A DNA stretch of 7,836 bases from Candidatus Bipolaricaulota bacterium (GTDB taxonomy: Bacteria > Bipolaricaulota > Bipolaricaulia > UBA7950 > UBA9294): contig JAGYNL010000091.1 of NCBI GenBank assembly GCA_018399865.1, positions 1 through 7,836 on the forward strand, in the 5' to 3' direction. Both the position numbers and the translations under genes were made by a program. Position 1 is the stretch's first letter. Every line of letters begins with the position of its first letter. The notes under the pieces were generated by a model. The model did no database searches and was not told the DNA's origin. It saw nothing but the letters and a program-made list of their open reading frames with translations. Positions 1-5,899 of the stretch are shown here, piece after piece.

Positions 1-51
1 TCAAAATCCCGTGGCCCTCGGGTCGTGTGGGTTCGACTCCCACCTCTGGCA
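1..51 (+). tRNA. tRNA-Leu (anticodon CAA), 3' part only
   Basis: The window opens inside the anticodon loop of a tRNA. T1 fits position 33, C2-A3-A4 the anticodon CAA, A5-A6 complete the loop, and TCCCG (7-11) is the 3' side of the anticodon stem. A long variable arm (about 12-26, with CCC and GGG able to pair) marks a class II tRNA. The T arm is clear: GTGGG (27-31), loop TTCGACT (32-38), CCCAC (39-43). The 3' acceptor strand is CTCTGGC (44-50) with discriminator A51. Class II arm plus anticodon CAA means leucine, decoding UUG. No CCA follows (AGAAG instead), so CCA must be added by the tRNA nucleotidyltransferase. The 5' half lies outside the window, so pairing of the acceptor and anticodon stems cannot be checked. 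It converges on the hypD-like gene. Confidence 0.88.
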
Positions 52-105
52 GAAGATTAACTCATCAATTTTTTTGTACAACAGCGCCCTTGATAGGTTT
101 CGCGG

Positions 106-124
106 GCAGATTGGAACAATCTGC
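106..124. other. Perfect 8-bp stem-loop between the converging tRNA-Leu and hypD-like gene
   Basis: GCAGATTG (106-113), loop GAA, CAATCTGC (117-124) is a perfect inverted repeat. It lies 54-72 nt past the stop of the hypD-like gene and 55 nt past the tRNA. Neither strand has a T-run directly after the stem, so it is not a textbook intrinsic terminator. It may still serve as a 3'-end or processing structure for the converging transcripts. The only T-run nearby is the T7 at 69-75, which is on the plus strand just after the tRNA. Nothing else recognisable is in 52-177. Confidence 0.45.
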
Positions 125-177
125 TACAAGCACTTAGATAGAAGCCTGCGTTGGCCGTTGGCGTTCGATACCATCCC

Positions 178-2544
178 CTAAATCACCTCGTGCTCAGTGC
201 GGGCAATAATCTCATCCTGTAGAGCTCTGCTCAAATCGCAGAAATAATCTGAATACCCAGCCACACGCACTATGAGATCGCGGTAACTATCCGGATCCAA
301 CTGCGCAGCGTGAAGGGTCTCGGCATCTACAACGTTGTACTGCACATGATGCCCATCAAGAGCGAAGTAAGTACGTAGAAGCTTTACAAATTTTTTCATC
401 CCATCAGTCTCAGACAATAGCTTGGGACTAAGCTTCTGGTTTAGCAAAGTACCACCTGTCCTGACGTGATCCATTTTGGCTGCTGAAAGCAAGGCCGCCG
501 TAGGCCCGTGCCTGTCAGCGCCCTGTACGGGTGATATACCTTCAGACAGTGGAGTGCGCGCCTTACGGCCATCCACGCTGGCTCCAGTGACCGACCCGAA
601 ATATATATGTACGGTTGTTGGAAGCAGGTTGATTCTGTATTCTCCACCCCTCGTATTGGGACGCCCATCAATGGCAGAGAAATATGCTTCAAAAACCTCC
701 TGCATCACGTCGTCAGCGTAATCATCGTCATTTCCATACTTAGGGGTGCTGTTAACAAGGAGATTACGGAGTGATTCACAACCCGCAAAATCTCCTGCTA
801 TTGCAGCAAGTAACTCATCCATACTGACAGTCTTGTGATCAAATACGTTGTATTTTAGGGAAGTCATCGCATCGGCCATTGTGCCTAATCCAACGCCCTG
901 GATGTAAGTCGAGTTATACCGCGGGCCTCCCCCGTTGTAGTCAGCGCCGTTCTTGATACAGTCGTCTATAAGCACAGATAGAAATGGTGCTGGCATATGC
1001 TTTGCATAAAGCCTCTCGATAATATTGCTTCCCTGAATCTTCACATTAATGAAGTATTCAAGTTGCCTTTTGTAGGCAGCAAAAAGCTCTTCAAACGATG
1101 CAAAATCGCGCGGATCACCTGTCTCAATGCCAACCTTCTTCCCAGATAATGGATCGGTACCGTTATTCAGCATCATCTCTAGAACCTTTGGCATGTTGAA
1201 GTAACCTGTAAGTATATAGGCTTCCTTACCATAGGCTCCTGTCTCTACACATCCGCTAGATCCGCCACAACGCGCATCCTCTACAGATTTTCCCTGACGA
1301 ATGAGCTCCTGAACAATGGCATCAGCGTTAAAGATAGACGGCTGTCCAAACCCTGTGCGGATTACTTCTCCCGCCCGCATGAGAAAGCGGTCGGGATTCT
1401 TCTTGGACACCTGAACACGAGCATTTGGCTGAATTAACCGCATTTCTTCAACTACGTCCAGAATAAGATAACTAAGTTCGTTTACAGCATCTTTCCCATT
1501 CCGCGTCAATCCGCCTGGATCAACGGTAACAAAGTCTGTGTAAGTAGCACTCTCTTCTGCTGTTACCCCAACCTTAGGCGGTGCCGGCTGATTGTGGAAT
1601 TTTATCCATAAAGCCTGCAAAAGCTCCTCCGCCTTAGCCCGGTCAAGACTTCCGTTTTTTATTCCTTCCTGGTAGAAAGGCCAGAGGTGCTGATCGAGTC
1701 TGCCTGGACTAAACGCATCCCACGTATTGAGCTCAAGCGTTACACCTAAATGAGCAAACCAGTAATACTGAATTGCTTCCCAAACATCCCGCGGTGCCTG
1801 GGAAGGAACATGCTCACACACCTGAGCAATTCTAAGCAATTCGACCTTTCGGTTAGAATCATCGGTCCTCTCGGCTAGATCGCGAGCTTTTTCCGCATGT
1901 CGCCTGGAATATGCAATGATAGCATCTGCAGCAATACCCATAGCGATTAGCTCTTCTTTCTTGTCGTAAGCTTGAGGATCCGCCAAGAAGTCAAGATTCT
2001 CTATGGCCTCAGAGATCTGACTCTTAAAATCCAACATCCCGAGACGATAGATCTTGTCATCCAGTACAGTATGTCCAGGCGCCCGTTGCTCCATGAACTC
2101 CGTAAAGACCCCTGCAGAGAACGCATCTTTCCATTCTTCACTCATCTGAGCAAAAAGCATTTCCCGCATAGAGCGCCCTTTCCAGTAAGGAATTATCTGT
2201 TCCTCATAGATCCTGCGGGTTTCGCTAGAGACAACAAATGATACGTTTTCACGCGAGTTCAGCACTTCCAGGTCTTGTAACGAGTGGCAGCACAATTCGG
2301 GAAAGGTAGGTACAGCTTTAGGTTCTGGGCCTTTTTCACCAACAATGAGTTCGCCATCACCTATATAGATCTGCTTGTTCTCCAGCAAATACTTAAATGC
2401 AAGGGCTCTATTGATGGGTGTTGGATACTTAGCTCCCGCTTGTTTGTAAAACTCTGTCACTAGCTGTGCACGCTCTGGCGAGATGCGCGGTTCGGCCTCA
2501 AGGCTCTCCTCGCGCAAACGCTTAATCCTTTCCGTCATCGCCAT
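178..2544 (-). CDS. hypD: Glycyl radical enzyme, HypD-like (probable trans-4-hydroxy-L-proline dehydratase)
   Basis: A 788-residue glycyl radical enzyme of the pyruvate formate-lyase/diol dehydratase superfamily, expected in the cytosol. Seen in the sequence: the active-site loop GCVE with thiyl Cys432 and Glu434, and the C-terminal radical loop VRVAGYSDYF with Gly763. Residues I recall as lining the C. difficile HypD pocket are all present at a constant offset of two: Phe150, His158, Asp276, Ser332, Asp337, Phe338, Tyr448 and Thr643. The N-terminal stretch (KRLREES, GDGELIVGEKG, a double Cys after PEL) and the FTEFMEQRAPGH block also match HypD as I remember it, and so does the length (about 789). 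HypD removes water from trans-4-hydroxy-L-proline to give pyrroline-5-carboxylate. Related enzymes such as the hydroxyproline C-N lyase HplG or isethionate lyase remain possible, and no proC or other pathway gene is in view. Start: the ATG at 2544 sits 8 nt after GGAGG; the GTG at 2553 falls inside that ribosome site and is unlikely. The gene overlaps the end of its activase. Family call is near certain; substrate is moderately sure. Confidence 0.93.
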   Translation of the reverse strand: MAMTERIKRLREESLEAEPRISPERAQLVTEFYKQAGAKYPTPINRALAFKYLLENKQIYIGDGELIVGEKGPEPKAVPTFPELCCHSLQDLEVLNSRENVSFVVSSETRRIYEEQIIPYWKGRSMREMLFAQMSEEWKDAFSAGVFTEFMEQRAPGHTVLDDKIYRLGMLDFKSQISEAIENLDFLADPQAYDKKEELIAMGIAADAIIAYSRRHAEKARDLAERTDDSNRKVELLRIAQVCEHVPSQAPRDVWEAIQYYWFAHLGVTLELNTWDAFSPGRLDQHLWPFYQEGIKNGSLDRAKAEELLQALWIKFHNQPAPPKVGVTAEESATYTDFVTVDPGGLTRNGKDAVNELSYLILDVVEEMRLIQPNARVQVSKKNPDRFLMRAGEVIRTGFGQPSIFNADAIVQELIRQGKSVEDARCGGSSGCVETGAYGKEAYILTGYFNMPKVLEMMLNNGTDPLSGKKVGIETGDPRDFASFEELFAAYKRQLEYFINVKIQGSNIIERLYAKHMPAPFLSVLIDDCIKNGADYNGGGPRYNSTYIQGVGLGTMADAMTSLKYNVFDHKTVSMDELLAAIAGDFAGCESLRNLLVNSTPKYGNDDDYADDVMQEVFEAYFSAIDGRPNTRGGEYRINLLPTTVHIYFGSVTGASVDGRKARTPLSEGISPVQGADRHGPTAALLSAAKMDHVRTGGTLLNQKLSPKLLSETDGMKKFVKLLRTYFALDGHHVQYNVVDAETLHAAQLDPDSYRDLIVRVAGYSDYFCDLSRALQDEIIARTEHEVI

Positions 2545-3454
2545 ACCACTCACCTCCGATCATTACAGGTATCTTATAATCCCTAAATATCTTCGCGAGC
2601 TCTTCCACCCCAAGTCGGGAAGGAGCTATAGTTGTCTCCAAATGGTAAGGCATGCCTAACCTGGCATACTTATCTGCCCCAGCCCGATGGTAAGGCAGAA
2701 GGTCTGTCGGATACAGATTATCAAGGCCTGCCACAAAACGAGCCATTGCCTCGATGTTCTCATAATCATCAGTGTAACCAGGAATAATCGGTACGCGCAC
2801 AATTACCGGCGCGCGAGCGTTAGCTAATCTACCGAGGTTATCCAGAATCTGCTCATTAGAGACTCCGACGTAACGGCAGTGTCTTTCGTCGTCCATTATC
2901 TTAAGATCATATAGAAATAGATCAGCCAGCCTAGCTACTTGATCAACAGTTTCGGCACTTGTGTATCCACTTGTGTCAATGGTTGTATGAATTTTGTGGG
3001 ATTTAGCAATCCTGAGAAGCTCAAGAAGAAACTCGGGTTGTGCGAGGGGTTCCCCCCCAGAGAAGGTTACGCCGCCTTCAGATTGATCAAAAAAGGAGAT
3101 ATCTCTTTCAAGTTCAACCATAAGTGCATCCGCCGTAATCTCTCTTCCCACCATTTCCAGCGCATCTGTAGGACAGACAACCGCGCAATCCCCACAGGAG
3201 GTGCATAGACTACGATCAACCTTGAGATTGTTGCCATCAACACGAATTGCCTTTGTTTCACATACATTTACACAATCACCGCAGCCCGTGCATCGTGAAG
3301 GCCGTACCATTAATTCAGGGGTGAATTTTTGCCCTTCGGGATTGTGGCACCACAAGCAAGACAAAGGACATCCCTTAAAGAAAGCAGTGGTCCTGATACC
3401 AGGGCCATCATGTACGGCAAACCGCTTGATATCGAAAATCACGCCGCTGCTCAT
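2522..3454 (-). CDS. Glycyl radical enzyme activase (radical SAM, PflA family)
   Basis: A 310-residue activating enzyme. It binds SAM at a [4Fe-4S] cluster, cleaves it reductively to a 5'-deoxyadenosyl radical and removes a hydrogen from the radical glycine of its partner. Seen: the radical SAM motif Cys29-x3-Cys33-x2-Cys36 within GCPLSCLWCHNPEG; two full ferredoxin-type motifs, Cys55/58/61/65 and Cys84/87/90/94, for two extra [4Fe-4S] clusters; and SGGEP at 132-136, a SAM-binding motif. The N-terminal FDIKRFAVHDGPGIRTT is typical of activases. Length and the two auxiliary clusters fit the class that serves dehydratase-type glycyl radical enzymes rather than the shorter classical PflA. It is the first gene of a two-gene unit; its last 23 bp overlap the hypD-like gene, so its partner is clear. 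The start ATG is preceded by AAGGCGGGA, a moderate ribosome site. It needs a low-potential donor such as a ferredoxin or flavodoxin. Confidence 0.95.
   Translation of the reverse strand: MSSGVIFDIKRFAVHDGPGIRTTAFFKGCPLSCLWCHNPEGQKFTPELMVRPSRCTGCGDCVNVCETKAIRVDGNNLKVDRSLCTSCGDCAVVCPTDALEMVGREITADALMVELERDISFFDQSEGGVTFSGGEPLAQPEFLLELLRIAKSHKIHTTIDTSGYTSAETVDQVARLADLFLYDLKIMDDERHCRYVGVSNEQILDNLGRLANARAPVIVRVPIIPGYTDDYENIEAMARFVAGLDNLYPTDLLPYHRAGADKYARLGMPYHLETTIAPSRLGVEELAKIFRDYKIPVMIGGEWYGDDGKD
2551..2557 (-). promoter_or_regulatory. Ribosome binding site that fixes the hypD-like start
   Basis: On the minus strand GGAGGTG lies inside the last codons of the activase gene. Eight bases separate GGAGG from the ATG at 2542-2544, a good spacing. 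A longer frame opens at the GTG at 2551-2553, but that codon is part of the Shine-Dalgarno run itself. A third in-frame ATG at 2538 would have a 14-base spacer. The ATG at 2544 is the best choice and implies translation coupled to the activase. Confidence 0.75.
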
Positions 3455-3489
3455 TCAATCCCGCCTTATGTCCAAGAAACATGTTAATT

Positions 3490-3503
3490 ATTGCGCAATT
3501 ATA
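3490..3503 (-). promoter_or_regulatory. Candidate -10 box and overlapping 10-bp palindrome before the activase gene
   Basis: On the minus strand an exact TATAAT occupies 3503-3498, 44-49 nt ahead of the activase ATG. The perfect palindrome ATTGCGCAAT (3490-3499) overlaps its last two bases and covers the likely transcription start. A protein bound there would block initiation, so it is a plausible operator. No good -35 box is seen at 16-18 bp spacing (TCTGAG at 17), and there is no extended -10 TG. The site could therefore depend on an activator, or be chance in an AT-rich spacer. Confidence 0.35.
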
Positions 3504-3775
3504 GTTCACTTTCAATCCTTCTCAGACATTCAGGACGTGATTTAAACAGCTTTCAAATGCTCAGTAAATCATTTATGGAGGATTGCTTCATCTACCCATA
3601 TGAATACAACAAGATATTTCCAAGACCATGAATTCCTCTACTAGCAAGTTGGCCTTCTAACTAGCTATCGGCCCGACCAAGTGAAGCCCAATTGTAGACT
3701 ATAGCTTCATAACCACAATTTTACGTAACTAAAGCAAGATACAAGTCCTATAAGCAACTGACGTATTACTAATCC

Positions 3776-3810
3776 TGTTCAGGCACCCCAGTAAAAGGAC
3801 AATCTGAACA
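3776..3810. repeat. Inverted repeat, 7-bp arms
   Basis: TGTTCAG at 3776-3782 and CTGAACA at 3804-3810 are perfect inverted copies 21 nt apart. The loop is large for a terminator and no T-run follows on either strand. It could be a split operator or chance; nothing ties it to a gene. Confidence 0.3.
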
Positions 3811-3886
3811 AAGCATATAAATATCAGAGCTTTACTCCAATCACAAAACTCGCCCAGCAACTCTTCTTATTGGAAGAAAGGCCACC

Positions 3887-3912
3887 TAGCTGCAGGTGAA
3901 TTCCTACAGCTA
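3887..3912 (-). terminator. Hairpin downstream of the ferredoxin gene, possible terminator
   Basis: On the minus strand UAGCUGUAGG (3912-3903), a 6-nt loop and CCUGCAGCUA (3896-3887) form a 10-bp stem with a single U-G wobble. It starts 53 nt after the ferredoxin stop codon. The bases that follow are GGTGGCCTTTCTTCC, only weakly T-rich and set back from the stem. The wobble gives full pairing only in minus-strand RNA; the plus-strand RNA would have a C-A mismatch. That strand bias supports a 3'-end role for the ferredoxin transcript, though the U-tract is poor. Confidence 0.4.
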
Positions 3913-3964
3913 TGCTGCCAGTTCACAGCCAAGCTCTCTGACTCTCAGCACAAGGGCGGTTATA

Positions 3965-4246
3965 CTAATCTTCGATAGTAATTGCCGCTTCTGGGCAAGA
4001 GGTTTCACATACCCTGCACTCTATGCATCCTTCCATTTCATTTGAGATGATCAAATTGGCTTCTCCGTGGCCCTTTTGCTCCACCTCATTATGAAACTTC
4101 TCTACTGCTTCTTGGTTATCCACCTCTGAATCTATGGCTTTGCACCAAGTTCCATTGCTACTCATCTCAAGGATGTCAACTGGACATGACTCTACACATT
4201 CTCCTTCACCCTTGCACTTGCTGTAGTCAAAAACCACCTTCGCCAT
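3965..4246 (-). CDS. Small dicluster ferredoxin with one altered cluster motif
   Basis: A 93-residue bacterial-type ferredoxin, an electron carrier of the cytosol. The second motif is complete: Cys74-x2-Cys77-x2-Cys80-x3-Cys84-Pro, for a [4Fe-4S] cluster. The first reads Cys11-x2-Glu14-x2-Cys17-x3-Cys21-Pro, so the usual second cysteine is glutamate. In known 7Fe ferredoxins such as those of Sulfolobus, an Asp at this place goes with a [3Fe-4S] cluster, so a [3Fe-4S] or carboxylate-bound site is inferred here. About 50 residues separate the motifs, far more than the roughly 25 of a clostridial 2[4Fe-4S] protein. The insert contains Cys35, His52 and His60 and a charged, probably helical stretch. 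The start ATG has an excellent ribosome site (AAAAAGGAGG, 8-nt spacer). It is a single-gene unit between a 510-bp and a 519-bp spacer. It could feed electrons to the neighbouring activase, but nothing proves a link. Confidence 0.93.
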   Translation of the reverse strand: MAKVVFDYSKCKGEGECVESCPVDILEMSSNGTWCKAIDSEVDNQEAVEKFHNEVEQKGHGEANLIISNEMEGCIECRVCETSCPEAAITIED

Positions 4247-4335
4247 TGTTCTTGCCTCCTTTTTGTTTTGTCGCTTCCATGTTAACCTCTCCTGAAGCCT
4301 ATTGCCAAGTTGTATCGAGTAACTAATCTACAAAA

Positions 4336-4347
4336 ACAAGATCTTGT
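4336..4347. repeat. 12-bp perfect palindrome upstream of the ferredoxin gene
   Basis: ACAAGATCTTGT reads the same on both strands. It lies about 90 bp upstream of the ferredoxin start, where an operator or activator site could be. No convincing -35/-10 pair is visible beside it (a weak TTGGCA is nearer the gene with a poor -10). It is also just left of the putative end of the IS remnant. Function unknown. Confidence 0.35.
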
Positions 4348-4360
4348 GTTGATCTTCGCC

Positions 4361-4589
4361 TGTAAAACTGCACCGTGGAATATGGGAAATCGGCCGTGGT
4401 TAACGTTTACGGGGAGGAACATGGCATGCCTATGGCAAGCTTCTCCGAAAAACAGAGATCATTTTCGGGGTAAAACAGCTAGAGACGGCTATCTCAGTGA
4501 AAGAGATAGCTCGTAAGTACGGAGTGTGTGAGAACACCGTTCACCGGTGGCGGAAGAAGTATGATGGCCTTAGCCTAAGTTATTGCTAG
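4361..4589 (+). mobile_element. Remnant of an IS3-family insertion sequence, left end only
   Basis: The stretch from TGTAAAACTGCACCGTGG (4361) to the start of the OrfA remnant has the look of an IS3-type left end: a TG start, a GTGGAATATGGGAAA run, then a short leader with a ribosome site (GGGGAGG, 4411-4417). No matching right inverted repeat, no OrfB (DDE integrase domain) and no target duplication are visible up to ftsZ. The exact left boundary is a guess; the assignment rests mainly on the OrfA fragment it contains. Confidence 0.5.
4426..4589 (+). pseudogene. Frameshifted, truncated IS3-type transposase OrfA fragment
   Basis: From 4461 to the TAG at 4587-4589 one frame encodes a helix-turn-helix typical of IS3 OrfA proteins: ISVKEIARKYGVCENTVHRW, followed by RKKYDGLS. 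The likely start is ATG 4426 (MPMASFSEK), 8 nt after GGGGAGG, but it lies in another frame. Restoring one base in the A-run at 4448-4452 joins FSEK to TEIIFGVKQLETA and the HTH, the normal OrfA order. After YDGLS the family match ends and a stop follows, so the usual C-terminal leucine-zipper half is lost, as is all of OrfB. It should be inactive. It is the only protein-like sequence on the plus strand here and is foreign to its surroundings. Confidence 0.75.
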
Positions 4590-4765
4590 TCACGCTCACT
4601 TCTTGTTTTGGGATGCTGTATTATCACTTCGGAAATGCGAGCTAAAGATTCTCGGAAATAAGACTGATTGAACTTATGTTACTTGGCGTTATATTCAAGG
4701 GCTTCTCAGGTGTGTTATTCAGCTCACTTACCAAGTAAGATTGCTTATCAAGTCTGGAAGCTTTT
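4590..4765. other. Spacer between the IS remnant and the ftsZ 3' end
   Basis: No coding frame is recognised. An 8-bp inverted repeat, TTACTTGG (4679-4686) and CCAAGTAA (4731-4738), brackets 44 nt, and a small hairpin CTTAC-CAA-GTAAG sits at 4727-4739. Neither is followed by a T-run on the minus strand, so I see no clear terminator for the fts genes. The stretch may be further decayed IS sequence. Confidence 0.4.
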
Positions 4766-5893
4766 CTACTCGTTGTTCGTGCCCCACGGACGTGCCTTCT
4801 CATCGCGGGTCTTACGGCTACGACGCAAATACGTTGGGATATCTAAGTCATCTAATCCGCGCAACTTTTCATTTTGCATTTTAGCAAGCATGGTTTCGTT
4901 TCCCAGCGGCGATCCTTCTTCCTCTTCTCCCGGACGCACCACGGCAAAACCCGTGGCGATAACGGTAAGCCTTACCCTTTCCATTCCCTCACGAATTGCT
5001 GTTCCAAATATAATATCGGCGCGATCTGATACAGCTTCACGAATCAGAGATGCAGCTTCTGTAACCTCTTCCAAGGTAAGATCGTTACCACCAGTTACGT
5101 TCATGATTACTTTCCGTGCGCCCTTAATTGAAGCATCGAGTAGAGGCGACAGAATGGCTTTTCTTGCTGCTTCTTTCGTCTTTCCTTCTCCTTCTCCTTC
5201 ACCGATTCCCATCATTGCTGTGCCAGCGCCACGCATTACGCTTTCAACGTCTGCAAAATCCAAGTTGATCATGCCTGGCATGGTTATCAAATCAGATATT
5301 CCTTCTACTCCTTGGTGCAGTACCTCATCAGCCATCTCAAAGGCACCAGTTATTGGCATGTCATTAGGGGCAACCTTCAGCAGTTTATCGTTGGAGATAG
5401 TTATCAGAGCATCAACTTCCTGAGACAGGCGCGCAATTCCTGCCTCTGCCTTTTCAGCACGAGCCAATCCCTCAAATGAGAACGGCCTTGTCACAATTGC
5501 TACAGTAAGGATGTTCGCTTGCTTAGCCACAGAAGCTATGACTGGAGCCGCTCCAGTCCCTGTGCCTCCCCCCATCCCGCTGGTGATAAAAACCATATCA
5601 ACATCGGTGAGCAAGTCCGCTATCTCTTCATGGCTTTCCTCAGCGGCAAGCCGGCCGATCTCTGGATTCCCCCCGGCCCCCAGGCCGCTGGTCAACTTGC
5701 GGCCGATTTGTAGCGTCCGGTTTGCCTTGACCACCTCTAACACTTGCGCATCTGTATTAACAACTACAAACTCTACCCCAGTAACACGGTCATCAACAAA
5801 CATCCGATCGACGGCATTTCCGCCGCCACCACCAACCCCAACAACCATAAGTCTTGCTGGAGGTGTAAGGAACTTCTCTTCTGCTATTGCCAT
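4766..5893 (-). CDS. ftsZ: Cell division GTPase FtsZ
   Basis: The tubulin-like GTPase that polymerises into the Z ring at midcell; 375 residues, close to the usual 380. Seen: the N-terminal nucleotide-binding [13 protein letters not shown] (19-31), NTDAQ (46-50), the tubulin signature GGGTGTG (108-114), and the catalytic T7 loop NLDFAD (210-215) that completes GTP hydrolysis in the next subunit. A short acidic linker (about 321-347) leads to the conserved C-terminal peptide [12 protein letters not shown] (347-358), the docking site for FtsA. Two oddities: the loop normally like EASGE-x-RA is a Gly-Glu repeat (231-237), and about 17 charged residues follow the C-terminal peptide, where many FtsZs have only a few. 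The gene starts 6 bp after the ftsA stop, with a weak ribosome site (AAGAAGAG close to the ATG, GGGG further up), so translation is probably coupled to ftsA. It is the last gene of the division cluster here. Confidence 0.98.
   Translation of the reverse strand: MAIAEEKFLTPPARLMVVGVGGGGGNAVDRMFVDDRVTGVEFVVVNTDAQVLEVVKANRTLQIGRKLTSGLGAGGNPEIGRLAAEESHEEIADLLTDVDMVFITSGMGGGTGTGAAPVIASVAKQANILTVAIVTRPFSFEGLARAEKAEAGIARLSQEVDALITISNDKLLKVAPNDMPITGAFEMADEVLHQGVEGISDLITMPGMINLDFADVESVMRGAGTAMMGIGEGEGEGKTKEAARKAILSPLLDASIKGARKVIMNVTGGNDLTLEEVTEAASLIREAVSDRADIIFGTAIREGMERVRLTVIATGFAVVRPGEEEEGSPLGNETMLAKMQNEKLRGLDDLDIPTYLRRSRKTRDEKARPWGTNNE
5180..5203 (-). repeat. Short GGAGAA-type tandem repeat inside ftsZ
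   Basis: On the minus strand three near-identical hexamers, GGTGAAGGAGAAGGAGAAGG, encode GEGEGEG followed by Lys (residues 231-238). The repeat replaces a loop that is otherwise fairly conserved in FtsZ. It is in frame, so slippage by one unit would keep the protein intact. Confidence 0.6.
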
Positions 5894-5899
5894 CTCTTC

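Larger units (their letters stand above)
3455..3964. other. 510-bp gene-free spacer between ferredoxin and activase genes
   Basis: No frame on either strand looks coding; stops are frequent and the longest open stretches are short and without recognisable motifs. It holds the candidate activase promoter (3490-3503), an inverted repeat TGTTCAG/CTGAACA (3776-3782 and 3804-3810, 21-nt spacer), and a strong hairpin behind the ferredoxin gene (3887-3912). A shorter repeat pair, AATTGT with ACAATT, lies around 3690-3720. It is more AT-rich than the flanking genes. It is unusually long for a spacer between same-strand genes and could contain decayed DNA or an unrecognised small RNA. Confidence 0.6.

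Noticed and set aside
2551..2553. GTG at 2553 as start of the hypD-like gene
   Set aside because: It lies inside the GGAGGTG ribosome site; the ATG at 2544 has the right spacing.
3542..3647. Short plus-strand open stretch near 3542-3647 resembling protein
   Set aside because: About 30 codons with no start or ribosome site in frame and no recognisable motif.
3965..4246. Ferredoxin as a subunit of a larger oxidoreductase
   Set aside because: The protein is only 93 residues and has no adjoining oxidoreductase subunit gene; a free carrier is simpler.
4447..4456. Programmed frameshift signal in the OrfA remnant
   Set aside because: The A-run has only five As, one short of the A-AAA-AAC type heptamer, and the normal IS3 shift is at the OrfA/OrfB junction, not near the OrfA start; a decay mutation is simpler.
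4310..4516. Plus-strand 68-codon frame across the IS remnant
   Set aside because: The helix-turn-helix is in a different frame; this one shows no family features and covers the putative IS left end.
4668..5423. Plus-strand open frame of 251 codons opposite ftsZ
   Set aside because: Serine/proline-rich, low-complexity translation that mirrors the codons of ftsZ on the other strand; no recognisable domain, and ftsZ is certain.
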